DNA of 64,000 nt from Moniliophthora roreri. Lineage: Eukaryota; Basidiomycota; Agaricomycetes; Agaricales; Marasmiaceae. The translations under genes were made by a program, and so were the position numbers. Within the stretch, counting starts at the first letter, position 1. The number at the start of each line of letters is the position of its first letter. The notes under the pieces are model-generated. The model was not told where the DNA came from. It saw nothing but the letters and a program-made list of their open reading frames with translations, and did no database searches. The stretch covers positions 62,001 through 126,000 of the forward strand of contig LATX02000223.1 in the NCBI GenBank assembly GCA_001466705.2, in the 5' to 3' direction. Positions 48,244 to 59,794 of the stretch are shown here, one piece after another.

Positions 48244-49666
48244 ATGCCTCCGAAAAAGCAGCAGCAGGGGAGCTCCTCCAAGGCCGCAGTCGACAAGGTA
48301 CTTGAGCCCGTAGACCCCCGAAATTGGTCAATCTGACTGATTCAAAGTTTCTGTGTATACCGTAGACTTTTGGAATGAAGAATGTTCGTCGATCTGTTCC
48401 CATGAAACCCCGCGAAAAAGAAAGCTGAATTCGAAAACGTCGTTCACAGAAAAACAAGTCTGCAAAAGTTCAGAAAGAGGTTCAGCGGATTCAGCAGCAG
48501 CAGCAAAACGCGGGCAAGTCTCGGGCGGCGCTGGAAAAGGAGAAGGAGAAGGAGCTTCGGAACAAGCAGAAGGCTGAGGAGGAGAAACGCAAGAAGGAGG
48601 AAGCAGCACTGCTCAAGCCAGTCATATCACAGAAAGTGCCATTCGGAGTCGATCCGAAGACTGTACTCTGTGCGTATTTCAAGGTTGGGCAGTGTGACAA
48701 GGGAAGCAAGTGCAAGTTCAGTCATGATGTTGATGTTGGTCGAAAGGTCGAAAAGAAGAATCTGTATGAGGATACCCGGGAGGAGAAAATGGCTGGTAAG
48801 CCTAGTTGGTCGTGCTCCATCTTCATATTTGCTGCAAGTCCATTTTAGATACCATGGATCAATGGGACGAGGAAAAGCTCCGCAAAGTTGTTCTATCTAA
48901 GCATGGAAACCCACGGACAACAACAGACGCAAGTCCTTTCTCCTTGCTTTATGATGCGCTCAAACTCACCGACACGAATAGATCGTGTGTAAATACTTCA
49001 TCGAAGCCATTGAAAACCAGAAGTTAGTTTATTTCACATCACCCCAACTGATCTTTAGCTGACTTTTTTTGCACAGATTCGGATGGTTCTGGGAGTGTCC
49101 AAACGGTGACAATTGTCAATATCGGCATGCCCTTCCACCAGGATTTGTGCTTAAATCCCAAAAGAAGGCGGCAGACGAGGCGGCGAAGGCTAACACCATT
49201 AGTCTGGAGGACTTCCTTGAAGTGGAGGTAAAGCGCTACCTTGTGCGAATTCTTTCGGTCTCTTACATCTCTCTCGCTTCAGCGACACAAACTGGGATCC
49301 AACTTGACTCCTGTGACACCTGAATCATTCGCTAAATGGAAGAAAACGCGAATGGACAAGAAGCAAGCCGAAGAAGAAGCTCTTCACAAGGCAAAGGAGG
49401 TTCAGAATGCTGCAGGCAAGAACACGGGTATGAGTGGCAGAGACCTGGTAAGCAGCCCTCAAAAGTCTTTTTTATCACTTTGTCTCATCACGCCAAAACA
49501 GTTCCAATACAATCCAGAATGGTTCGAAGACTCGGATGATGATGGCGAAGATGACTGGGATTTAGCCAAGTACAGAAGAGAGAAGGAGGAAGAGGATTTG
49601 GCTGCTGAGGAAAAGCGGATTGCGGATCTCGCTTTGCAGGATGGTTACCACGAGGATGGCGCATAA
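48244..49666 (+). CDS. TMA46: CCCH zinc-finger translation factor Tma46 (ZC3H15/DFRP1)
   Basis: Exons 48244-48297, 48366-48383, 48450-48795, 48849-48928, 48982-49022, 49077-49227, 49283-49447 and 49502-49666; 339 residues. Two CCCH fingers: C-x7-C-x5-C-x3-H at CAYFKVGQC...KFSH, and C-x17-C-x6-C-x3-H from [11 protein letters not shown] to CQYRH, followed by ALPPGFVLK. The acidic C-terminus ([13 protein letters not shown]) matches the DFRP region that binds and stabilises the DRG1/Rbg1 GTPase, which acts on stalled or slow ribosomes. Cytosolic. The 18-nt exon 2 encodes TFGMKN, completing the family's conserved TFG(M/L)KNKNKS stretch, which supports the splice model. Intron 4 uses a GC donor (48929). 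Convergent with the Cwc2 gene, 94 bp apart. Confidence 0.95.
48929..48981 (+). other. GC-AG intron in the Tma46 gene
   Basis: 53-nt intron with donor GCAAGT and acceptor AATAG. Using it joins TTTD to IVCKYF in frame, as in other Tma46 proteins; no GT donor nearby gives that junction. Confidence 0.8.
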
Positions 49667-49760
49667 ACTACGATGCATTATAGACACTGCCACTGTTACA
49701 ATTATCATGAGGTGTATTCGTACCGACAATCACGAAACCTAAAGCTATAATCTGAAGACA

Positions 49761-51076
49761 CTACTCGTCGTCACTACCATAATCTGCTAATCCGAGAACT
49801 GCGGCGGGTGGCGGTGGTGCGTTTGGTCGCGAAGCTGGTACTACACCGTTCTTTTTGCGTATTTCTGCGAAATACTTGAGCCCTTCCAACGTATCAGCGC
49901 TGAGAAGGCCTTGAGGTTTTGGCGGTTCATCCTGTGGTGGCGACGTGGACGGCGCATTATCCAATTTCCGCCGTTTTGCCGCTGGCTCTTGGATATCTTC
50001 CACTTCCTCCTCATCATCTGCAGCACCACTCTCGAGTAGATTCCCCTCGTCGTCTAAATCATCTCCATCTTCCAGCGCCCGAATTGAGCGCATGGCATCC
50101 ACAATGCGAGGATCCATGTTTTCTCTAATGACTTTCTGACCCATCTCCTCCAACCGCTTCCTCTCGTTGACTTTGGACACTGGATTGGGATCTTCCGTTG
50201 CCCAACGGACATTCAGAATCTCGTCGTTGTCCAGAGATTGACAGGCCATAGCCTCCTTGGCGAACTGGGCGCTGAGCTCGGATTTGTAGGTCACGAAAGC
50301 AACACTACGATACTGTAGAACCTTGACAGCCCAGCCAGTTTCTGAGTCATCTGAGAAAATAGGAATGTGTCAGTCGACTGACACCCAAAAATTGGAACAT
50401 CATACCTCGTTCAATTTCACCCCACTCCTTGAAATGCCGCCTCACAACCTCTTCGGTTTCCAGTCCAGTGCCCGTCTCCTTGATTCGACCAACATACAGT
50501 GTCCGATTCTGTCTGTTGAAGCTTCCAACACCACCCATATCATCTCGATAGTCTGCAAACTTGTCTCTCGCAAAACAGTCCTTTGAACTATCGGGTAGCG
50601 CATTGTCCGGGTCAGGTAATTGATGCAGGTACTCGCATTCCCATCCGTACGGACAGCATCCTCTGGCGAAGAAAAGACAGCAATATTTCATTCCGGTGGT
50701 ATTGGCTCGTGTTAGGCCAGCATCCCGTTTAATGTTGCATCGCGTTTGAGATTTGACTTTGCTGTTTAAATCTGGTCAGACTCGGGAAAAGACGTTGAGA
50801 GATGATAGATAGTACGAACTTGGAATAGCTGTCTTCTCGGTCTCCTCCAGCCCATTTATTATACCAGATGTCTGTAAAGATTCAGTTCACTTTCGCGTCC
50901 ATAGCAGGCAGAGGAAGAAAAGATGACTGCTTACTGTATTCCTTTCCAGTCTGCGGGGTCTCCTTTTTCTCTACCTCTCCGGGTTTCACCTGCTTTCTTG
51001 CGGGCCGACTGAGGTACTTTTTCGTCTTCTTTGCAGGAGCCACGACCTGGGTCTCTGTCGATGCATTTGCGGACAT
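49761..51076 (-). CDS. CWC2: Pre-mRNA-splicing factor Cwc2
   Basis: Minus-strand exons 50935-51076, 50820-50871, 50406-50761 and 49761-50350; introns of 63, 58 and 55 nt; 379 residues. Motifs in order: an N-terminal basic tail; NIWYNKWAGGDRED and CNIKRDAGLTRA (the Torus region); a CCCH finger (KYCCLFFARGCCPYGWECEYLH); then an RRM with RNP2 LYVGRI and RNP1 SVAFVTY, ending ILNVRWATEDPNP. Cwc2 is an NTC-related protein that contacts U6 snRNA and helps shape the spliceosome active site, a role shared with RBM22 in animals. The C-terminal third is acidic and disordered with an AAKRRK nuclear-signal-like stretch. Intact. Confidence 0.95.
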
Positions 51077-51339
51077 GACGGTGGGGTGTTGAAAGTGTGA
51101 CTTGATGTGACTATGCGTGTGACCTCTATGCTATGGCAAGCTTGGCCTCGTACATGCAGGAAAAATCAAGTAAATATATTCTGTAATACAGAGACAGCCT
51201 CGTGTTCAACTAGAACGAAAACTTCCAACTCTGGGAGACCTAGCTTCTCCACACTAACGTCTATGCCTACACGGAGAGGTACTGTCGTAGCAGAATAATC
51301 CACGAAAGACCGTCTCCAATCAAGTCTGTGGAGCGTACC

Positions 51340-52793
51340 TCAACCCTTCCCGTTGTTATTCCTCCTACTCCCGGATAACCGAAGAGCCAACCTTTGCATC
51401 TCCGCCAGCTTTTCATCTTCTGATGACGCACCATCCGCAGACAAAGGGAGATCACGCGGTTCAGGCAGTGGCTGAGTCGTCGTTGAAGTTTTCTGCGTGG
51501 TGGCGGTCATATGAAGAGGTCGTTCTGGTTCTTGCGATGAGGGTGGCTCTCCATCGTGCAAGAGCTTGTCTCTCTTCCTTCTAGACCGCTCAAGGATCCG
51601 GGTCGCCATGTTCTGTATAAATGCCTTTTGGCTTTCCGACCCATCAGCATTGGCCGGAGAAGATGTAGGCCGGGACGTAGAGTCGCCCGTTTCAGGGGGC
51701 GTGGATGTCGATGGAATTTGAGACCGATGGAGCTTCGAAGGTTCTGATCGTAATGCCATGGTATCCAAAAATCGCTCGTTTGTCCGTTTCCAGCCTAATT
51801 CCTCAGGTTCAACTGATGAACCAGAACCTGAAGGTAATGGGGCTCCCTTCTTCCAACCCCATTGTACAGACACATGGTGGTCATTGACAATGTCATTGTC
51901 GTTGTCTGTGCCATCTGAGGATCGTTCAGTGGAAACATCGCTGCGCCCAAGGCGTTGCTCCGGTTCGACCAACGGATTTGCCTTCGCAGGAAACGATTCA
52001 GTCTTCTTCTCTATCTCCTTCTCCTTCTGCTTCCAACCCCATTGCACAGTAGCGGTCAGTGTTTTTCGAACTTGATCATCAATGACACCGTCTCCGGCAC
52101 CAGACTGTCCCTTAAGCACCCATTCACGCCCTACTCCTGCAAGGTATTTGAGCTGACCATTTGAACTTGGTACCGCCTTTTTCCAACTCCACTGTATAGT
52201 CGTATCCTTGGTTTGGTATTCAGGGTCTAGCCTCTCTACCTCACTCTTCAAACCCATCGACTCATGTAAAACAATTCCACCGCTGGGTGCCGTAGGTCGT
52301 GATTCCCATATCTGTCCTTCGAGCTGTTCCTCCGGTGAAGTGCTACGTTTGCGTATCTGTGTCCTTCCCATGTCCAGATACAACCGTTGTACTTCATCAT
52401 CCTTGCTATCAAGTGGAAGTTTCCGGACCCAAAGAGCTTTGTACTCCTTCAACCCAAATCCTGTTCCCTCAATATTGGGCTGGGTGTTTGCAAGTCGAAC
52501 GGTTTCGGTATAAGAACCTGGACTTTGGGATGAATATACCGATGGCGAATGAAAGCGTTTCAAGTGGTAATGTTGGCGACGGCGAGCCCGTAGTCGATAG
52601 ATCCGGGCCTGACGCTGAGTATGAGTAAGTCGAAAGATTTGTCGGCGACGACGTTTAATTTGCTGAGGATTTTTGGTGCGATTTCGAGGTTTTCTGGATC
52701 CAGTTTTTGGACTTCTATTCTGAGGTCTACCGGCGGGAACGCTGGATTTTCTTGTACTTGAATGGCTATCCTGACGAGATTTCGTGGTAGCAT
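51340..52793 (-). CDS. Unknown protein with three QW-x-WK repeats
   Basis: Minus strand. The main exon 51340-52614 encodes a basic start (RQARIYRLRARRRQ), then a mostly disordered protein of about 424 residues. Three evenly related motifs TIQWSWKK, TVQWGWKQ and SVQWGWKK lie about 50-60 residues apart, with charged spacers. The C-terminus is Ser/Arg-rich. An upstream exon starts at the ATG at 52793 (MLPRNLVRIAIQ..., FPPVDLRIEVQKLDPENLEIAP). The junction is unsure: the only phase-compatible intron is 41 nt with a weak GTCGTC donor, so a sequence error or other exon is possible. I do not recognise the family; the tryptophan motif may be a short linear interaction element. Confidence 0.6.
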
Positions 52794-53726
52794 AACTTGC
52801 TTGTTGCTCTAACGAGCCCGTGTGTCGCCATTTGTAGTGCCGTCCGTCGAACGATAGAGCATTTGTGGGGGTCGATACTACCCAAGTATAAGTAAAGCTC
52901 TCGTAGCAGACACGGTCAAATACTCACCTTGCAGCCTAGTAGCCTCTGCTACCACGTAGCTCCGGATATCTGCTCTGACATAGGACAGGAAAATGAGCAA
53001 AGTACGAGATCATGAGGTTCTTTGCCACGCACTGGAACGGGTCCCTGCTCTTCTGCAATGGAGCTGACCAACATTACACCGTGTTATGATCCTCCTTGCA
53101 TAGAGAGCAAGAACACGCATCCGACGAGGTAGTCGTGGTTTTGGCTTCCTCAGGAAAGGGGGGTAAATCGTACAAGTTCTATAGTGGGGGGCCCTAGGTT
53201 TGAGGGGAGCTGGCGTGTATGGATTTGATGATCTCTCAGAACTCTCAAGGTCACCTGTATGTAAGTGACGGTACTTCTCAGAGTATAGGCGTCCCTAGTC
53301 CCAATGTGTTCAAATAACCAATATACATGTACCCCTCAGTTGACTTCTCTAGATAGCATGCCACTTTCAGCAATGGTGTCCTTACTCGCTCAAGAAAACA
53401 AGTGGAAAAGGTCACGAGTCATTGATGACAGGAATTTGTTCTGCCATCCACGTACACAAGCCCGCGACAGCTGGAATCCGGAGCGTTGGTCATTCAAGTT
53501 GGACACCCGCACGGGTATAAGGGTCTATGTAGACGCCCCGTCGAAGTCAGGATCAGGGGAGCGGTTTTTCGTACTATCCGCCAATAGCGTTCACGCCCAT
53601 TGTCTTGGTATGCCATGAACACTTTCTTGATTAGAACTAAGTATCGTACAAATATTAAGTTGGTCCCGGCTAACGAGAGCCAGAGGACATATTATGACTG
53701 AATCCAGAGAATCAGCCGAACTGCGT
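52794..53726. other. Intergenic between W-repeat gene and secreted protein gene
   Basis: Contains a 104-codon plus-strand frame (53304-53618) with no family. From about 53450 the sequence is duplicated at 55970-56335. Confidence 0.35.
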
Positions 53727-53785
53727 TCAGCAGAAGAGCTGTCCGCAATTGACGCAGCTGTCCCTAACACCGTAGTGGCATGTCT
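53450..53785. repeat. CpG-rich member of a dispersed duplicate pair
   Basis: Aligns almost without gaps to 55970-56335, including the last exon of the secreted cysteine-rich protein and its 3' flank. Most differences are CG here against TG or CA there. Confidence 0.8.
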
Positions 53786-54177
53786 GGATCACATGTATCA
53801 GCATCATTCGTTCTGAGTCTCAACTCTAGTGAGCAGGATACGCACATTGCCGCTGTCGACATCGCATTCGAAGACATGGCCGTTGGTGCATGCGGGGTTG
53901 ACGGCTTCGTTGCCACAGAACTGGCCCTGAACTGCATTACAGATGCAGTTCGAAGGAACGCAATCCCTCTATGGGAAAAATAAGAGCGTTGATCAGTGTG
54001 CTCTATGGGGTCTCTGTAGGAAAACACATACACCGCTAAGGTCGCGCTCCTCGAGAGCAGCAGCCTGAATGCTGGAGACAGCGACGAAGGCGAAAGCAGT
54101 CATATAAGCGAGGAACTAGACGATGAGCTCGGTGGTGAGAGACGTGCCCTGGAAAGCTAGTAATGACTAACCTTCAT
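53727..54177 (-). CDS. Small secreted cysteine-rich protein, 10 Cys
   Basis: Minus-strand exons 54172-54177 (ATG AAG only), 54032-54115, 53846-53968 and 53727-53783; introns of 56, 63 and 62 nt, all phase 0; 89 residues. The N-terminus MKFLAYMTAFAFVAVSSIQAAA is a typical signal peptide. The mature part (about 67 residues) has ten cysteines (33, 38, 40, 48, 57, 65, 73, 81, 84, 89), enough for five disulfides, ending in Cys. No known domain is recognised. Size, secretion and cysteine content fit an effector-like or defensive secreted protein, but no function can be assigned. The donor GTATGT at 54031 is chosen over GTGTAT because only it keeps the frame. Exon 4 is duplicated at about 56275-56335. 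Confidence 0.78.
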
Positions 54178-55969
54178 GGCAGTTGCTGTTTAAGATGTGA
54201 TTTGCAGACAGAAGTTGAGGATGTAGTTGGAACTGAAGAACTATGCTTGAAACTAGAGGTCTTTTATACCAGTCGGCAGCTGCTTGCATTAGAAGGTTGA
54301 TGACCATCAGGCGGCGTGGGCGCGCTCAAGACAATTCTGTTTTTGTCTGACAGATATCTGATAGGAGATACTAAGAGGTTAAGCTCCAGTGCGTCGAAGT
54401 CTTTGTGTACGTTAGAGCTGAGGAAAATGGCAACTCGGCTCATCATTGGTTCATCATAAAAATCTGAAGGGTAACAATGATCAGTGATTCATTAGTTATG
54501 GAGACGAGGTAAAGGCAATTATTCGGATGAGAGGCTTAAGAGGAGAGCATTCAGGTGAACAAGAGAAATTGTGGAGCGGCAAATTTTTAGCTTCATGCAG
54601 AGTCATTGAACACAGGCTGCTGCCAGAAATTTTGAATGATGACGCCGCTTCCGAACTCGCAAGGGTACTTGTGAGCAGTCCGAATGAATGTTGGAGTAGC
54701 GGACTGTGCGAAAAGAACCAAAAAGAGAATAAGTAGAAGCCAAAGACGAGGAAAGCAACGGGTTCACAATTTAAGGCTCGCGCGATCTACCCGTACTATC
54801 GTAGACTGGCGAGCGTTCTGGTTGTTGACTGAGGTGCAGCTCGGAAGACGCTTGGGCATGGAGATTGTAGGGGGAAAAGTCCTTGCGATATTCAAGTAAT
54901 TCTCCAGACTCCCAACGCTCGGAATTTATGCTATGTAAATGCTCAGCTTGTGCAACGAACAGTCTTCAGAAGCTACAGGTGATGCAGACCTCTTTTGCGT
55001 GTAAAAAGGAGTTGATTGATTTGAATTCCAGCAGGAAGAGGACCAGATTGAAGCCAGAGGATGCACTAGGGCAGAGCTCTGAGATCAGAAATAGGGTTGA
55101 GGAAAAAACATTATTTACCGAAACTGATTTTTTTACCGGAATTTTGACGTTCCTCACCTCATGCCCATTTTCAACCACAAATTTGTACCTCATCTCCCCG
55201 CCTGCTCCTTCCTCAAAATGCCTTGCTAGACATTATATCTGTGACACATTGAACTAGATAGCTTAGGATACTTGGAATGTACTATAGAACTATCCAGTGT
55301 ACCTGTACAGACTCAGTCATTGATACCGAATCGTGTATCTTCAACATGCACCTGATAAGCCACGTTAAAGTCATGAACCTAAAATCTCGTGTTGTCAGAG
55401 AACTCTGAGAACCGCAAAAACTGCAGTTGCAGATATGCTCTAATGCGGGGCTCTCAGAACCAGTGGCGGAAAAGGCGGGGAAGAGGGATTAGCTGCCAGT
55501 ATTTGCCACTTGATCATCCCAACTGTCTTTTTACCTCCCCGTTGCCTCCCTGTACCTGTGCGAGTATCTATTTTCATTATAAAGCATTTGCATTCTGTCA
55601 TATGAGTACAATGTAGGCCCATAGTGTCGTGAAATAGCATTTTGCATCCTCGGACTCATTTCAGCCTTTCTCATATTTATCTCACATGCCTCATCTCTCA
55701 GTTTCGTCTCATATAAATTGCCAATCTACATAAATATTTCATACATAAAACATAAAACCTACTATAAAACCCTGTACCTACTCTTACTGATGGACAATTG
55801 ATCTGACTTCTCATAATCTCCCAAATCACCAATTCATGACACATAGGCCCACTCCAGAGTCTGCACTGAAGTAACAGTTTTGCTGGCCTCAAATAACACC
55901 CCTGGGCCTCTGCCGCACCAGAAGATTTTTTACAGGGTAAAAAAGTTGACTGGGCTTTTTTACTCAACC
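54178..55969. other. Intergenic; start of CpG-poor right arm
   Basis: Holds the promoter of the secreted protein gene. From about 54970 onward CpG dinucleotides become scarce and the sequence AT-richer. No gene recognised. Confidence 0.4.
54261..54268 (-). promoter_or_regulatory. TATA box of the secreted protein gene
   Basis: TATAAAAG on the minus strand, 84-91 bp upstream of the ATG at 54177. Confidence 0.45.
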
Positions 55970-56335
55970 ATGTACACAAGCCCGTGATGGCTGGAAGCCA
56001 GAAGTGTTGGACCTTGGTCACCTGCATGGGTAAGGGTTTATGTGGATGCCCCACTGAAGTCAAGATCAGAGGAGTGGTTTTTTGTACCATCTACCACCAA
56101 TATTGTTCTCGTCCATTGTCTTAGTATGCAGAACCACCACAGAATGCACATTCAGGAACTTGTTCTTGACTAGAACTAAGTATTGTACAAATATTAAGTT
56201 AGTCCTGGCTAACAACTGTAAAGTGAGAGCCAGAGGACATATTATGATGATGGATCCAGAGAATTAGTTGAACTGCGTTCAGCAAGAGAGCTTTTTGCAA
56301 TTGACACAGCTGTCCCTGACACCATAGTCGCATGC
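55970..56335 (-). pseudogene. Decayed duplicate of the secreted protein 3' end
   Basis: Matches 53450-53785. On the minus strand the last exon is still open with all four cysteines (ACDYGVRDSC, VNC, a final SC and stop), but the bases upstream have no matching acceptor and exons 1-3 are absent. The copy is depleted of CpG relative to its partner, consistent with methylation-linked deamination. Confidence 0.7.
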
Positions 56336-58314
56336 CCACCTATGGTGCCCAGGTAAAACGTCATAGTAGAAGGCATGGTCTGGGTGGTTTCTGCCCTCTG
56401 ATGAGAACAATTTCCACATCAAAAGCCTGTACACAAATATTTATATTTTATCTTCTCAAATACACTGATATCTTCCTCTCAGAAACCTCCAAGCCACGTC
56501 AGCCATCCTTCCTGAGTTGCTTTCCTTTTTAGATCGTCCACATTTCACCTTCCCTTTCAAGAAAAATAATAAATCATGCCATGGTGTTGTTGTTGTCTCC
56601 CACCTTCTTCCGCAACCATCACTGACATCCTTCATTTCACCCTCAATCTGGCTTCAATCCACTCACCTTGGGTCACTCGGCCAGCAAACTCAGCCTATAC
56701 AGGACAATGTCTGTGATTTTCAGTTGAATGGAGTCAGTACACTTCAGCCTCTGGTATGTCTGCATCGCTACTACCTATGACTCAGGTATTGATTTCTCAT
56801 TCTACAGTTTCAGCCAGAATTGAATTCACCTACCTCTTCAATATCTTTCCACCAGCACTTGGAAGAAGAACACAGAAGAGCAGGTGGAAAGAGAAGGATT
56901 TTGAGTGTTATGTGTGTGCTTGTTGTGGTGAGCGACATGGTCATACTGTCACTTACTTTTTATTAACACAATAATCAACAGGCTTGCAATACCCGGTTTC
57001 CTCACGCCATGATGAGCACTGGCACAATTACATAGGAATCCCACTTTGGTTCAGGCAAGTTATGAAGCTCTCTTGACCCCAATGTCACCACCAATCATCA
57101 TTCTTACAGATGCAGCACTACAGATGTGGACAGGGCAGAGCTGGAGCAGGAGGTATTGGGGTAGCCAGGGCAGAGGCTGTTGGGATGGATAGGGCAAAGG
57201 GTTATTCAATAGTGACAGAAGAACTACCTTGTACTTAGAAGTATGTCATTGGAATACATTATATCTTCTTATGTCTATCTGGTGATATCTGATGAAAGGC
57301 CAGTAATGGACCTACTCAAACCTACTCCACAAAAAATCCATGCTATCAGTCACCATCAGAAAAGGTGATGACTTACTGATAATATCTGCTGGCATCTGTT
57401 TTTAAGACATCCTATACCAACAGATACCGTCAGATGTTTTCTCACTAGGTGTGTAAGGTACAGCACAGAGCTCTGCTAGTGGTACATTGGCTACTAAACA
57501 GCTCTTGCAACATATTTGGTGTGTTGCAATTTGGTGTCAGCTATAGCTTATATGCTCATATATGTAGCTACTTGTACTGGTACTGTAAGCCTGTGCAAAG
57601 CATGTATCAAGAAGCTTTTTCATAGTAATGTTGCTTGAGTGTGTATCTTAAATGATGTTGATACAATCAAAATTGGAGAAAAGCCATTGTGTCCTCGCAC
57701 AGATTTCATCCATAATAAATACAAAATACACTTGGGAGAAAGACTGTACACCTCAGGTTCTATCCAAAATTAATTCTCGCTCACAGGTGAGTGCTTTTGG
57801 TAGCAGGATAATCAAGCGACTTAGAAACTCTCCACACACCTAAAAACTCTCCATGACCACAAAACACGCAGTGTCTACTGTCTGTACATCTTTCTTGTAC
57901 ATTCATCTGGAATACTTGTCCTGAGATTAATCCAATAAGAAATCATCATACAGCAGAGACTTGGAGCTGGAGAGCAAAGAATATAGAAACTCTCCACACA
58001 TAGAAACTCTCCATGTGGAATGAGTCCAATGTCTCTCAAGCTTGTCTAGCAAGGTGGTTCCTATCAAAGCATATAAATATAATATCTAGTGTTATTTTCT
58101 GCTGTTTCTGAAGAAACTGGATCAGCACAGACCATAGATGTGCTGGGATGTTCATTGGAGTAGATTGTGCATGATTGAATGTAAATTGATGCACCATCAA
58201 TGTAGTCCTCAAGCAGATTCTTCTATAATTTTTTTTACCTTCAGGGCTTCATGCCATTTTCTGAATACTCATTTGAATAATGCATGCTTAATGACACCCT
58301 TATGAGAAACTGGT
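56336..58314. other. CpG-poor DNA without intact genes
   Basis: Low CpG, several short unconnected frames. The phrase GAAACTCTCCACACA and variants recur four times between 57820 and 58010. Probably old transposon-derived sequence. Confidence 0.4.
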
Positions 58315-59794
58315 GATATGCATAACTTTTATCTTTTATTTTGCATGCAAATAGAGAATATTTTGCACTTTTATGGTTGAAAATGACATAGATAAGGGAA
58401 TTGAGGACTAGTGTGAGCCCTGAGAAGCTAGTCAAAGCAACTAGTAGAGGAGAATATAAAATATTAGCAGAGTAATGGTTGATGGTAGGCCATACAAGAG
58501 TACCTGGCCACTGGTAGTATGAAAATAAACAGTGAATCTGAATACAGAGGAGCATCCTGAAACCTGTAGGGAATAACACCACATAATACTTCTCTATTGA
58601 AAGCATACCAAAGGGAATATTTTCACTTTTAACAGTATTTCCAATCTATACCCAACTTGAAGGAAGAATAAAAGCCTTCAATGATACACATATGAGAATA
58701 TTATTGAGAAATGGATATGAAACAGAGGATGACAAATTATCGGTGAGGGATACTCAAGATACTGAATGTCAAATTTAAGAATGAAATAGATGATCAGCTA
58801 CCAGAAGGGTGCCTGTATCACGGAAGAACAGAAGACAAAGCTGTATGATGAGAAGGCAGCATGGCTGAGCCTATGTGTATGCTTTAGACACGAAAAAGGA
58901 AGCATATTGTGTGTCCATAGAGCAGATGATAGAAGATGGAGAGGGAAGGAACCATGCAGAGCAGCATGGAAGTATAATATTTTCAAATGGAGTCGGAAGG
59001 AGAGCTGTTTGATAGAGAAAATTGCAAATGGTTAGTGTCAGAAGATGGCACAATTGTCAAAGAAAAAGAATAAAAGAGATTATAGCTATGAAGCCTGACT
59101 ACAATCAGACACTGTGACAGAGAAATTACCAAACACAGCTCAGTTTATATAATATTTATCATCTGACTCAGTTTTATTTGTATTTGTAACAGATATATTA
59201 GATTATTTATGTTGTAGAGTATATAAGAGGATGTGTTTTGTAGGTGGAAAGCAGAAGAGATACTGCCCACCGATTACCAGAGTGTATGATGTTGTTATTC
59301 AGGTAGAAGAGCTACCAGCAATCAGTATTTTTCAACCACTTCAGGCTCTAGCTTATTTAGTTGTGCAAGAGGCACAGGCTAGTTGAGACCTGAGATTGTA
59401 ACCCAAACTAGAGATATAAATAAAAGCTAGGAAGAGCTTAGTTTTTAATGCAAGAGGCATGTTTTCTGATAAGAGAAACATTGTATCAGTCTACTAAGAG
59501 GGTAGCTGATGTACATCAGTATAGTCTGGTGTTTCGACATGAATCAGAGAGGGTTTCAGGCTAACAGTGTCTAGAAGATTTGTCCTCTTGAGAATCATTG
59601 CAGAACATAGCTAAGAGGGCTATGTTCAGGTACAAGAGGTACCTTTGTTCTCACTTAGAAGAAGTTTATTCTTTGGGCAGTTTCTGGTTGAAATCTATAC
59701 CAGTATTTGCTTTCGAAGTGATTAATAAAAACACAAAACCAATAAATATTATACAAGCGAACACCCATTTTCAATCTGAGAAGTTGTTTTGAAG
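58315..59794. repeat. Interspersed repeat, complete copy (1.48 kb)
   Basis: 58315-58870 recurs at 61061-61610, and 59015-59794 recurs at 63221-64000, in the same order and orientation. Open frames in it (for example 58241-58606 minus) are shared with the second copy only because the DNA is repeated; no transposase or polymerase motif is seen. CpG-depleted. Confidence 0.7.
59015..59794. repeat. 780-bp direct repeat, first copy
   Basis: Aligns without a single gap to 63221-64000 (constant offset of 4206) with only scattered substitutions, mostly transitions. The second copy begins right after an ambiguous base and reaches the window edge, so its true extent is unknown. Confidence 0.85.

Noticed and set aside
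53304..53618. 104-codon plus-strand frame
   Set aside because: It lies in the duplicated segment and is not kept open in the second copy.
58241..58606. 121-codon minus-strand frame with a second copy at 61029-61352
   Set aside because: The similarity reflects a DNA repeat; the peptide has no domain and the region is CpG-decayed.
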